Translations under genes and position numbers: made by a program
Assembly: GCA_022827165.1 (NCBI GenBank)
Contig: JAJDTN010000101.1
Span: 1-5,889, forward strand
Source: Candidatus Latescibacterota bacterium
GTDB taxonomy: Bacteria > Latescibacterota > UBA2968 > UBA8231
Direction: 5' to 3'
DNA length: 5,889 bases
Notes under the pieces: generated by a model
What the model was told of the DNA's origin: nothing
Database searches by the model: none
The model's input: only the letters and a program-made list of their open reading frames with translations
Shown: positions 1 to 5,889 of the stretch, piece by piece
Layout of the letters: each line of letters opens with the position of its first letter
Position numbering within the stretch: position 1 is the first letter of the stretch

Positions 1-342
1 CTGGTGCGGCGGCAACGCGAGATCGGCCGCTGCGGCGGCGTCGTCGCCGAAGGCCGCGACATGAGCACGGTCGTCTTTCCCCATGCGGACCTGAAGGTGC
101 GCATGGTCGCCGACCTGGAGGCCAGGGCCCGCCGGCGGCACCGGGAGTTCGTCGCCGCCGGCGTCGAGATCAGCCTGTCCCGCGTGCGCGCCGACATCCG
201 CCGGCGCGACCGGGAGGACGCCGAGCGCGACTACGGCGTCGCCGAGGCCCCGGAGGATGCGGTGGAGGTGGACACCAGCGGCCTGACGGCCGACCAGGTG
301 GTGCACCGCATCGTGGCGCTGGCGCGCGAGCGCGGCGCCTGA
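1..342 (+). CDS. cmk: Cytidylate kinase, C-terminal part (5' end outside window)
   Basis: Cytidylate kinase transfers a phosphate from ATP to CMP or dCMP in the cytoplasm, feeding pyrimidine nucleotide pools. The reading frame is open from base 1, so the start and the N-terminal P-loop lie upstream; 113 residues are visible, about half of the usual 220-230. Visible hallmarks are [14 protein letters not shown] (in-window residues 14-27), whose Arg19-Asp20 pair is the family's CMP-binding RD. Next come the helix with ARARRR (41-46) and the RRDREDAER segment (68-76), whose Arg69, Asp73 and Arg76 align with the family's other CMP-contacting residues. The closing [16 protein letters not shown] (86-101) matches the usual 'DA..iDts.l' end. 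The 'APL' normally found after the RD segment is replaced by residues reading YGVA (78-81). The stop TGA is at 340-342. The gene lies 133 bases upstream of rpsA, the classic cmk-rpsA order, which supports the call. Confidence 0.93.
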   Translation: MVRRQREIGRCGGVVAEGRDMSTVVFPHADLKVRMVADLEARARRRHREFVAAGVEISLSRVRADIRRRDREDAERDYGVAEAPEDAVEVDTSGLTADQVVHRIVALARERGA

Positions 343-378
343 GAGAGTCCCGTTCCGCCGGCCCGCCACGAGGGCGAG

Positions 379-418
379 CCGGTTCTTCAACCCGGGTTCC
401 CGGCCCTGGCCGGAGCCC
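379..418 (+). promoter_or_regulatory. GC-rich hairpins in the rpsA leader (possible 5' UTR structure)
   Basis: Two small stem-loops can be drawn by eye in the 133-base gap before rpsA. The first is CCGGTT-CTTC-AACC(C)GG at 379-395, with one bulged C. The second is CCGGCC-CT-GGCCGG at 400-413, realistically a 5-bp stem with a 4-base loop, possibly extended by GGG 394-396 pairing with CCC 416-418. The outer extension competes with the first hairpin for 394-395. No T-tract follows, so this is not a convincing terminator. S1 synthesis is autoregulated through its structured leader in E. coli; whether this leader acts similarly is inference. I see no credible -35/-10 pair in 343-475, so read-through from cmk is possible. 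Confidence 0.3.
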
Positions 419-463
419 ACAACCCCCCGGCGCCGGCCTGACGGGCGGCCCCGGAGGCGAGAC

Positions 464-471
464 GGAAGAAG
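464..471 (+). promoter_or_regulatory. Purine-rich ribosome binding site of rpsA
   Basis: GGAAGAAG lies 4 bases before the ATG at 476, with its GGA core 9 bases upstream, giving acceptable Shine-Dalgarno spacing. A better anti-SD match, GGAGG at 453-457, is 18 bases from the ATG, too far for normal use. Having a weak SD close by and a strong one misplaced is compatible with S1 autoregulation, but this is only suggestive. Confidence 0.5.
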
Positions 472-475
472 TCCA

Positions 476-2251
476 ATGACCGAAGAGACCGCCGCGCCCG
501 TGTACGGGCAGGCCAGCATCGAGGAGCTCGACCGGCCGGAGTACGACGAGCAGGAGTTCGAGCAGCTCGCGCAGATGTACGACGACAGCTTCTCCGGCAT
601 CAAGGAAGGCGAGATCGTCAAGGGGAAGGTGGTGAACGTCAACCCCAACGAGGTCCTCGTCGACATCGGGTTCAAGTCCGAGGGGGCGATCCCGATCCGC
701 GAGTTCGGCGACGATCCCTCGGCGATCGACATCGGCCAGGAGATCGACGTCTTCCTCGAGAACGTGGAGGACCTCGAGGGGTGCGTGGTGCTGTCCAAGC
801 AGAAGGCCGACTTCATGCGCGTCTGGGACAGCATCAAGGACGCCCACGAGGGCGGCACGACGGTGCGCGGCCGGCTGATGCGCCGGATCAAGGGCGGCAT
901 CGTCGTCGACCTCCTCGGCGTCGAGGCGTTCCTGCCCGGGTCGCAGATCGACATCCGGCAGGTGAAGAACTTCGACCAGTACCTCGGCAACGAGTACGAG
1001 TTCAAGATCATCAAGCTCAACAAGGCGCGGCGGAACATCGTCGTGTCGCGGCGCTCCGTCCTCGAGGAGGAGCGCGAGAAGATGCGCCAGGAGCTGGTGG
1101 CCGAGCTGGAGGACGGCCAGGTCCGCGAGGGCGTGGTCAAGAACATCACCGACTTCGGCGCCTTCATCGACCTGGGCGGCCTCGACGGCCTGCTGCACAT
1201 CACCGACATGTCCTGGGGGCGCGTCTCCCACCCGTCGGAGATGGTCTCCATCGGCGACCGCATCCGCGTCAAGGTCCTCAACTACGACCGCGAGCGGGAG
1301 CGCATCTCCCTGGGCCTCAAGCAGCTCACCCCCCATCCCTGGGACGACATCGGCGACCGCTTCCCGGAGGGCACCACCACCAAGGGCAAGGTGGTGAGCA
1401 TCACCGACTACGGCGCCTTCGTCGAGCTCGAGGAGGGCATCGAGGGGCTGGTGCACATCTCCGAGATGTCCTGGACCCAGCACGTGCGCCATCCCTCCAA
1501 GCTGGTCACCATCGGCGACCGGGTGGAGGTGATGGTCCTCAAGCTCGACGTGGAGAACCAGAAGATCTCCCTGGGGATGAAGCAGACCGACCCCGATCCC
1601 TGGGAGACCCTGGACAACCGCTATCCGGGCGGCACCCGCCTGGAGGGCACGGTGAAGAGCCTGACCAACTTCGGCGCCTTCGTCGAGATCGAGGAGGGCA
1701 TCGACGGCCTCGTGCACATCTCGGACATGTCCTGGACGCGCCGCATCCGCCAGGCCAGCGAGATGTTCAAGAAGGGCGATGTCATCCCCGTGGTGGTCAC
1801 CGACATCGACAAGAAGCGGCGCCGCATTTCCCTGAGCCACAAGGTCGCTTTCGAGAATCCGTGGCCGGAGCTGGTCAGGATCTACGCCGTCGGCACCGAG
1901 TCGAAAGGGACGGTGTCGCGCATGCTCGAGCGCGGTGTCGTGGTGAGCCTGGAGAACGACGTGGACGGCTTCGTGCCCCTGTCGCAGCTCGCCATCGAGG
2001 GGCTCGAGACTCCCCGCCAGAGTTTCGAGGTCGGCCAGGAGCTGCCGCTGAAGGTGATCGAGTTCGACGAGGAGCAGAAGAAGATCGTCCTCAGCGTCCT
2101 CGAGTACCTGCGCGACAAGGATCAGAGCGAGGTCGACGAGTACACCGCCGCCCACCCGGTGCGGGAGGTCGAGGAGCCCGAGGAGCCCGAGGACGAGGAC
2201 GAGGAGATGGAGAGCTGGGGCGCCGAGGGGGAGGGCGAGACGACGGCCTGA
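476..2251 (+). CDS. rpsA: 30S ribosomal protein S1, six S1 domains
   Basis: S1 sits on the 30S subunit near the mRNA exit and binds and unfolds mRNA leaders for initiation. The 591-residue product is slightly longer than the 557 residues of the E. coli protein. Six S1 (OB-fold) repeats can be placed at about residues 44-108, 125-193, 214-282, 299-368, 386-455 and 472-541. The first two are the divergent ribosome-binding repeats. Repeats 3-5 are the closely similar RNA-binding type: each has an [IL]T[DN][FY]GAF strand, then LHI or VHI followed by a DMSW/EMSW motif and ISLG/ISLS. Before repeat 1 is an acidic 40-residue extension; after repeat 6 is a tail (about 560-591) very rich in Glu and Asp. 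The ATG start has GGAAGAAG just upstream. It follows cmk, as in many bacteria, and is followed by a terminator-like hairpin. No frameshift or missing repeat is seen. Confidence 0.97.
   Translation: MTEETAAPVYGQASIEELDRPEYDEQEFEQLAQMYDDSFSGIKEGEIVKGKVVNVNPNEVLVDIGFKSEGAIPIREFGDDPSAIDIGQEIDVFLENVEDLEGCVVLSKQKADFMRVWDSIKDAHEGGTTVRGRLMRRIKGGIVVDLLGVEAFLPGSQIDIRQVKNFDQYLGNEYEFKIIKLNKARRNIVVSRRSVLEEEREKMRQELVAELEDGQVREGVVKNITDFGAFIDLGGLDGLLHITDMSWGRVSHPSEMVSIGDRIRVKVLNYDRERERISLGLKQLTPHPWDDIGDRFPEGTTTKGKVVSITDYGAFVELEEGIEGLVHISEMSWTQHVRHPSKLVTIGDRVEVMVLKLDVENQKISLGMKQTDPDPWETLDNRYPGGTRLEGTVKSLTNFGAFVEIEEGIDGLVHISDMSWTRRIRQASEMFKKGDVIPVVVTDIDKKRRRISLSHKVAFENPWPELVRIYAVGTESKGTVSRMLERGVVVSLENDVDGFVPLSQLAIEGLETPRQSFEVGQELPLKVIEFDEEQKKIVLSVLEYLRDKDQSEVDEYTAAHPVREVEEPEEPEDEDEEMESWGAEGEGETTA
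1145..1687 (+). repeat. Recurring DNA segments from S1 domains 3, 4 and 5 within rpsA
   Basis: Near-identical 27-base segments start at 1145, 1400 and 1661, spaced 255 and 261 bases apart (85 and 87 codons). They encode [14 protein letters not shown] and LTNFGAF. A second conserved block encoding the HI(T/S)(D/E)MSW motif recurs about 45 bases after each. These are the protein's tandem S1 domains seen at DNA level, not an independent repeat element. The similarity reflects shared ancestry and strong codon bias. Confidence 0.75.
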
Positions 2252-2274
2252 GCCCCGGCACTGCGGAATCGATG

Positions 2275-2311
2275 GAGCGCGGCCGGTCTTCGGGTCCGGC
2301 GGCGCTCTTTT
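2275..2311 (+). terminator. Intrinsic terminator after rpsA
   Basis: GAGCGCGGCCGG (2275-2286) pairs with CCGGCGGCGCTC (2296-2307), giving a 12-bp stem with a single G-G mismatch and a 9-base loop (TCTTCGGGT). TTTT follows directly at 2308-2311. The hairpin begins 24 bases after the rpsA stop. The T-tract is short, so termination may be partial, but hairpin and T-run are in the right order for the + strand. It separates cmk-rpsA from mutS transcriptionally. Confidence 0.75.
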
Positions 2312-2329
2312 CGTGTTCGGGGGGGTGGT

Positions 2330-2335
2330 TATCTT
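2330..2335 (+). promoter_or_regulatory. Candidate -10 box placed for leaderless mutS mRNA
   Basis: TATCTT fits the TANNNT pattern and stands out in a very GC-rich region. Only 7 bases separate it from the mutS ATG at 2343, so transcription would begin at or next to the A of the ATG. The -35 region is weak: TTTTCG at 2308-2313 matches TTGACA at three positions with a 16-base spacer. It also overlaps the terminator T-run. No Shine-Dalgarno lies at normal spacing, which agrees with leaderless initiation. The call rests on position and composition only. Confidence 0.4.
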
Positions 2336-2342
2336 AGCGCCC

Positions 2343-4973
2343 ATGGCCGAGTCCAAGCTGTCGCCGGCGATGGAGCAGTACATGCGCTTCAAGCGCGAGC
2401 ACGACGACGCCATCCTGTTCTTCCGCATGGGCGACTTCTACGAGATGTTCTTCGACGACGCCCGCGAGGCGGCCCGTCTCCTCGGCCTGACCCTGACCTC
2501 GCGCAACCACGGCAAGACCTCCGGCGACGTTCCGTTGGCCGGCGTACCCCACCACGCCATGGAGGGGTACGTGGCCCGCCTCATCGGCATGGGGCGCAAG
2601 GTGGCGATCTGCGAGCAGGTGGAGGATCCGAAGAAGGCCAAGGGCCTGGTCAAGCGCGACGTGGTGGAGATCGTCTCCCCCGGGACGGCCCTCTCCGACA
2701 GCATGCTCGACGGCCAGCGCAACAACTTCATGGCCAGTCTCTGCGCCCGGGGGACGGCGGCGGGCATCGCCTGGGTCGACCTGTCCACCGGCGACTTCGC
2801 CGTGGAGGAGGTGGCCTACTCCGACCTGGACGACGAGGTCGAACGCTCGGCCCCGGCGGAGCTGGTGGTGGGCGAGGGCTTCGACGGGCAGCACCTCGAG
2901 CGCCTCAAGGGGGCCCTGCCCGGCGCCGCGGTCACCCGCATCGAGGACTGGCGCTTCGAGTACCACACCGCCCGCGAGGCGCTGCTGGAGCAGCTCGGGG
3001 TCCGCTCCCTGAAGGGGTACGACTGCGAGGACCTCGACCTGGGCCTGCGCGCCGCGGGGGCCGCCGTCGCCTACCTGCGCGAGAACCAGCGTTCCACCGT
3101 GGCCCACGTGCAGCGGCTGCGCCGGCGCCGCCGGGAGAGCTGCCTGCTCCTCGACGCCGCCGCGCAGCGCAACCTCGAGCTGGTGGCCAACCAGCACGAC
3201 GGCGGCCGCGAGGGGTCCCTGCTCAACGTCATCGACCGCACGTGCACGCCCATGGGGGCCCGCCTGCTTCGGCAGTGGCTGCTCTCGCCCCTGCGCGACC
3301 CCGCCGCGATCGGCCGGCGCCACGACGCCGTGGGGGCCCTGGCCGCCGGCCGGCCGGAGCGCGCCCGCCTCCGCGAGCAGCTGGAGCGCGTCGGCGACGT
3401 GGAGCGCATGATGGCCCGCCTGTGCTGCCGCCGCGGCACGCCCCGCGACCTCTCGGGCCTGGCCGCCTCCCTCGAGGCCCTTCCGGACATCGCCGCCGTG
3501 GCCGGGGGCTTCGACGCCGCCTTGCTGAGGCGCCTGTGCGGTCCCGACCTGCCCGACCTGGGGCCCCTCGTCGCCCTCGTGCGCAGGGGCCTGGTCGACG
3601 ACCCGCCCGCCGTCGTCGGCGACGGCGGCGTCATCCGCGAGGGCTACGACGCCGGCCTCGACGAGTTGCGCCGCGTCTCCTCCGGGGGGCGCGAGTGGAT
3701 CGCGCGGCTGCAGGCGCAGGAGCGCCGGCGCACGGGGATCAACAGCCTCAAGATCGGCTTCAACCAGGTCTTCGGGTACTACATCGAGGTGAGCAAGGCG
3801 AATCTCGAGCGCGTGCCGGAGGACTACACGCGCAAGCAGACCCTGGCCAACGCCGAGCGCTTCGTCACCCCGGAGCTGAAGGAGCAGGAGGCCAGGGTCC
3901 TGCAGGCGGAGGAGCGCATCGGCGCCCTCGAGGCCGAGCTCTTCGCCGATCTGCGCGACCGGGCGGCGAGCTACTCCGCCGAGGTGCAGCAGGCCGGCGC
4001 CGCGGTGGCCGCCGTCGACGTCCTCGCCGGGCTGGCGGAGGCGGCCGTGGCCGGGGACTACGTGCGCCCCACCGTCGACGACGGCCACGTCATCGAGATC
4101 GAGGGTGGACGCCACGCCGTCGTCGAGGGCCGGCTGCCCCAGGGCCGCTTCGTGCCCAACGACGTGAGCCTGGACTGCGACGGCGAGCAGATCCTGCTGG
4201 TGACGGGGCCGAACATGGCCGGCAAGTCGACGATCATCCGGCAGGTGGGGCTCATCGTCGTCCTCGCCCAGATGGGCGCCTTCGTCCCCGCCCGCGGCGC
4301 CCGCATCGGGGTCGTGGACCGGGTCTTCACCCGCGTCGGCGCTTCGGATGACCTCGCCCGTGGCGAGAGCACCTTCATGGTCGAGATGAACGAGGCCTCC
4401 ACGATCCTCAACAACGCCGGTCCCCGCAGCCTGATCCTGATGGACGAGCTCGGCCGCGGCACCAGCACCTACGACGGCCTCAGCCTCGCCTGGGCGGTCG
4501 TGGAGTACCTCCACGACAACGGCCTGGCGCGCCCGCGAACGCTCTTCGCCACCCACTACCACGAGCTCACCCAGCTGGAGGACCGCCTCGACCGGGTGCG
4601 CAACGTCAACGTCCAGGTGCGCGAGGAGGGCGACCGCGTCCACTTCCTGCACCGCCTCGCCCCCGGCCCCTGCGACCGCAGCTACGGCATCCACGTGGCG
4701 CGCATGGCGGGCATGCCCGCCGCCGTCCTGCTGCGCGCCGAGGAGATCCTGGCCGGCCTCGAGGAGGGTGACGGCGCTTCCGCCGGGAGCGGCCGGCGGG
4801 CCGTCGACACCTCGCAGATGGACCTCTTCGGCCAGGGCCCGCCGCCGGAGGCCTCGCGCCTGCTGCAGGAGTTGCGCGACCTCGACCTGGACCGCACCAC
4901 CCCGATGGAGGCCCTGGAGCTTCTGAGCCGGTGGCGGCAGCAGGCCGACGCCGATACCGGGGAGCCGGCCTGA
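2343..4973 (+). CDS. mutS: DNA mismatch repair protein MutS
   Basis: MutS is a sliding-clamp ATPase that recognises mispairs and small loops and recruits MutL. The 876-residue product has the full MutS1 plan: mismatch-binding domain I (about 8-118) with GDFYEMF at 30-36 (Phe32 and Glu34 are the mispair-contacting pair); connector II (about 128-250); core/lever III (about 265-570) with the clamp inserted around 430-520 (FGYYIEVSK, 477-485); and ATPase V (about 575-805). ATPase motifs are Walker A TGPNMAGKST (621-630), DDLARGESTFMVEM (669-682), Walker B LILMDELGRGTST (697-709) and ATHYHELT (736-743). QMDLF (825-829) is a beta-clamp-binding motif, followed by a helical tail that matches the MutS oligomerisation region. 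The ATG at 2343 is preferred over the in-frame GTG at 2313, which would add ten non-family residues and start beside the terminator T-run. No mutL is visible in the window. Confidence 0.98.
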   Translation: MAESKLSPAMEQYMRFKREHDDAILFFRMGDFYEMFFDDAREAARLLGLTLTSRNHGKTSGDVPLAGVPHHAMEGYVARLIGMGRKVAICEQVEDPKKAKGLVKRDVVEIVSPGTALSDSMLDGQRNNFMASLCARGTAAGIAWVDLSTGDFAVEEVAYSDLDDEVERSAPAELVVGEGFDGQHLERLKGALPGAAVTRIEDWRFEYHTAREALLEQLGVRSLKGYDCEDLDLGLRAAGAAVAYLRENQRSTVAHVQRLRRRRRESCLLLDAAAQRNLELVANQHDGGREGSLLNVIDRTCTPMGARLLRQWLLSPLRDPAAIGRRHDAVGALAAGRPERARLREQLERVGDVERMMARLCCRRGTPRDLSGLAASLEALPDIAAVAGGFDAALLRRLCGPDLPDLGPLVALVRRGLVDDPPAVVGDGGVIREGYDAGLDELRRVSSGGREWIARLQAQERRRTGINSLKIGFNQVFGYYIEVSKANLERVPEDYTRKQTLANAERFVTPELKEQEARVLQAEERIGALEAELFADLRDRAASYSAEVQQAGAAVAAVDVLAGLAEAAVAGDYVRPTVDDGHVIEIEGGRHAVVEGRLPQGRFVPNDVSLDCDGEQILLVTGPNMAGKSTIIRQVGLIVVLAQMGAFVPARGARIGVVDRVFTRVGASDDLARGESTFMVEMNEASTILNNAGPRSLILMDELGRGTSTYDGLSLAWAVVEYLHDNGLARPRTLFATHYHELTQLEDRLDRVRNVNVQVREEGDRVHFLHRLAPGPCDRSYGIHVARMAGMPAAVLLRAEEILAGLEEGDGASAGSGRRAVDTSQMDLFGQGPPPEASRLLQELRDLDLDRTTPMEALELLSRWRQQADADTGEPA
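4815..4829 (+). other. Beta-clamp binding motif QMDLF in MutS C-terminal region
   Basis: Residues 825-829 read Q-M-D-L-F, a close match to the QxxLF-type peptide that docks in the hydrophobic pocket of the DNA polymerase III beta clamp. It sits in a Gly/Ser/Pro-rich linker between the ATPase domain and the C-terminal helices, the same region where E. coli MutS carries its clamp motif. This implies coupling of mismatch recognition to replication forks. Confidence 0.7.
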
Positions 4974-5004
4974 CCGTGCCCGCCGCCGCCGGACCTGCGA
5001 CGCC

Positions 5005-5757
5005 TTGAGCCGTCCCGGCGGCGGCGACGTCCTCTTCGGCCGGCGGCCCGTCCTCGCGGCGCTGCAGTCGGAGCGCCCGGTCCACCGCCTGCTGCTGGTG
5101 CGCGGCGGCCGCGGCGACGTGGTCGACGAGATCCGCGTCCGGGCGCGCCAGCTCGGCGTGCCCGTCGACGTGCGCGACCGCCCGGCTCTCGACCGGGCCG
5201 CCGGGGACGGGAATCACCAGGGAGTCGTGGCCCTGCTCGCGGCCCGCTCCTACGCCGACTTCGAGCAGGTCCTGTCCGGGACCCGGGAGTCCGGCTTCCT
5301 GGTCTTCCTCGACGGCATCCAGGACCCGCACAACCTCGGGGCCATCCTGCGCACCGCCCACGCCCTGGGGGCCGACGCCGCCGTCGTCCCCCGCCGGGGC
5401 AGCGCCGGCCTGACGCCCGCGGCCGCCAAGGCCGCCGCCGGGGCCGCCGAGCAGCTCCCCCTCTGCCGGGTGGCCAACCTGCGGCAGGCCCTCACCCGGG
5501 CCCGCGGGGCCGGCCTGTGGGTCACCGGTCTCGACGCCGCCGGCGACCGCTCCTTCGACTCCCTCGACTTCACCGGCCCCGGGGCCCTCGTCGTCGGCGC
5601 CGAGGGGCGCGGCCTGCGGCCCCTGGTCCGCCAGAGCTGCGACTTCGTCGCCCGCATCCCCATGGGCCGCGAGCAGGCCGGCTCGATGAACGCCTCCGTC
5701 GCCGCCGGCATCGCCCTCTACGAGGTCTTCCGCCAGCGCCGCGGCGCCAGCCCTTGA
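5005..5757 (+). CDS. rlmB: TrmH/SpoU-family RNA 2'-O-methyltransferase, RlmB-like
   Basis: SPOUT enzymes of this group transfer a methyl group from S-adenosylmethionine to a ribose 2'-OH. RlmB modifies G2251 in the 23S rRNA P-loop. The 250-residue product has the small N-terminal substrate-binding domain (VLFGRRPVLAAL, 9-20; NHQGVVALL, 70-78) and a C-terminal knotted domain. The three SPOUT motifs are present: DGIQDPHNLGAILR (103-116, with Asn110 and Arg115), VVGAEGRGL (196-204) and IPMGREQAGSMNASVAAGIALYE split as 218-227 and 228-240 (Asn229). KAAAGAAE (142-149) replaces the common KxSaGa(x)E. The start is TTG at 5005: no ATG or GTG lies close in frame, and the family N-terminal motif begins only eight codons later. 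No good Shine-Dalgarno is seen (GGA at 4991-4993 is 11 bases away), so coupling to mutS, 31 bases upstream, is likely. RlmB versus another TrmH paralogue cannot be settled from sequence alone. Confidence 0.88.
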   Translation: MSRPGGGDVLFGRRPVLAALQSERPVHRLLLVRGGRGDVVDEIRVRARQLGVPVDVRDRPALDRAAGDGNHQGVVALLAARSYADFEQVLSGTRESGFLVFLDGIQDPHNLGAILRTAHALGADAAVVPRRGSAGLTPAAAKAAAGAAEQLPLCRVANLRQALTRARGAGLWVTGLDAAGDRSFDSLDFTGPGALVVGAEGRGLRPLVRQSCDFVARIPMGREQAGSMNASVAAGIALYEVFRQRRGASP

Positions 5758-5889
5758 ACGCCCGCGGCCGACTCCTCTCCCCGGTGATCGCCCTCTTCGC
5801 CGCCGGGGCCGCCGCCGCCGGGGAGCCCGACGAGGAGCTGGACCGCCTCCGGGAGCTGCTGCGGGCGGCGCCGGACAGCGGCTTCGCCT
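5754..5889 (+). CDS. Probable exported protein, N-terminal 45 residues (3' end outside window)
   Basis: An open frame starts at TTG 5754, overlapping the previous stop as TTGA, and runs off the window. The protein begins with a basic n-region (MNARGR), a hydrophobic stretch (LLSPVIALFAAGAAAA, residues 7-22), then GEPDEELDRLRELLRAAPD, a charged amphipathic helix. This is the layout of a Sec signal peptide with likely cleavage around the Ala run before GEP. There is no lipobox cysteine, so a lipoprotein is unlikely. The mature start (LDRLRELLRAAPDS) resembles the helix-turn joining tetratricopeptide repeats, but one repeat is not enough to call the family. A shorter start at GTG 5784 is possible but would remove the basic n-region. 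Translation is probably coupled to the upstream gene, as no Shine-Dalgarno is visible. Confidence 0.6.
   Translation, partial: MNARGRLLSPVIALFAAGAAAAGEPDEELDRLRELLRAAPDSGFA

Noticed and set aside
781..2337. 518-codon + strand frame overlapping rpsA, and a similar one at 3242-4351 within mutS
   Set aside because: Both products are Arg/Gly/Pro/His-rich out-of-frame translations typical of high-GC genes. They have no domain, and each lies mostly or wholly inside a well-supported gene.
2313..2342. Alternative GTG start extending MutS by ten residues
   Set aside because: The extension (FGGVVILAP) does not resemble the MutS N-terminus, which normally has only a few residues before the (T/S)PxMxQY motif, and the GTG immediately follows the terminator T-run.
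170..2428. 752-codon open frame on the minus strand opposite rpsA
   Set aside because: It mirrors rpsA codons. Strong GC third-position bias suppresses stops on the opposite strand. The product is a His/Leu/Asp/Val-rich low-complexity sequence with no recognisable domain, and it spans gene boundaries and the terminator.
2334..4694. 786-codon open frame on the minus strand opposite mutS
   Set aside because: Same cause: a shadow of a GC-rich gene, compositionally skewed to Val/Ala/Gly/Leu/His/Asp, with no family motif. The sense strand is unequivocally MutS.
4979..4992. GCC triplet runs (also at 5808-5819)
   Set aside because: Short runs of GCC are expected at this base composition; the second encodes the Ala run of the signal peptide. 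Neither is long enough to call a microsatellite.
4976..5008. Ten-codon mini-ORF (GTG to TGA) between mutS and rlmB, whose stop overlaps the rlmB TTG
   Set aside because: Intriguing as a reinitiation relay, but a frame of this length arises easily by chance in GCC-rich sequence and has no Shine-Dalgarno. I do not claim it as a gene.
1..5889. Possible undescribed defence, mobile or RNA system in the window
   Set aside because: Every long stretch is explained by well-known housekeeping genes. There are no direct-repeat arrays, transposase or integrase motifs, tRNA-like folds or large noncoding gaps; the longest gap is 133 bases.

Overview
This is a GC-rich (roughly 70% by eye), densely coding bacterial chromosomal window. 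All genes lie on the + strand: the 3' end of cmk (cytidylate kinase), a complete rpsA (ribosomal protein S1), a complete mutS (mismatch recognition ATPase), a complete rlmB-like SPOUT RNA 2'-O-methyltransferase gene, and the first 45 codons of a probable exported protein. It looks like ordinary core chromosome. I found no mobile element, CRISPR array, tRNA, rRNA or phage gene.

Organism: the cmk-rpsA pair is widespread in bacteria. A six-domain S1 of 591 residues together with a full MutS1 argues against Actinobacteria, which mostly lack MutS1 and have a shorter S1 despite similar GC. A high-GC Gram-negative-type lineage such as Acidobacteriota, Myxococcota or a related group fits. This is inference from family knowledge, and I cannot name a genus.

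Layout: 1-342 is the cmk C-terminal part. 343-475 is a 133-base leader with GC-rich hairpins and a purine-rich ribosome binding site before rpsA. 476-2251 is rpsA. 2252-2342 is a 91-base gap holding a strong intrinsic-terminator-like hairpin (2275-2311) and then a TATCTT box only 7 bases before the mutS ATG. 2343-4973 is mutS. After a 31-base gap, the rlmB-like gene starts at a TTG (5005-5757). Its stop overlaps the TTG of the last, truncated gene (5754-5889).

Function: cmk supplies CDP for nucleotide pools, rpsA drives mRNA loading on the ribosome, mutS repairs replication errors, and the rlmB-like product methylates rRNA (or tRNA). The terminator splits the window into a cmk-rpsA unit and a mutS-rlmB-exported protein unit. 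The second unit appears to begin at a possible leaderless promoter. No previously undescribed system is evident. The most interesting points are the rpsA/mutS junction and the repeated TTG starts with TTGA sequence.
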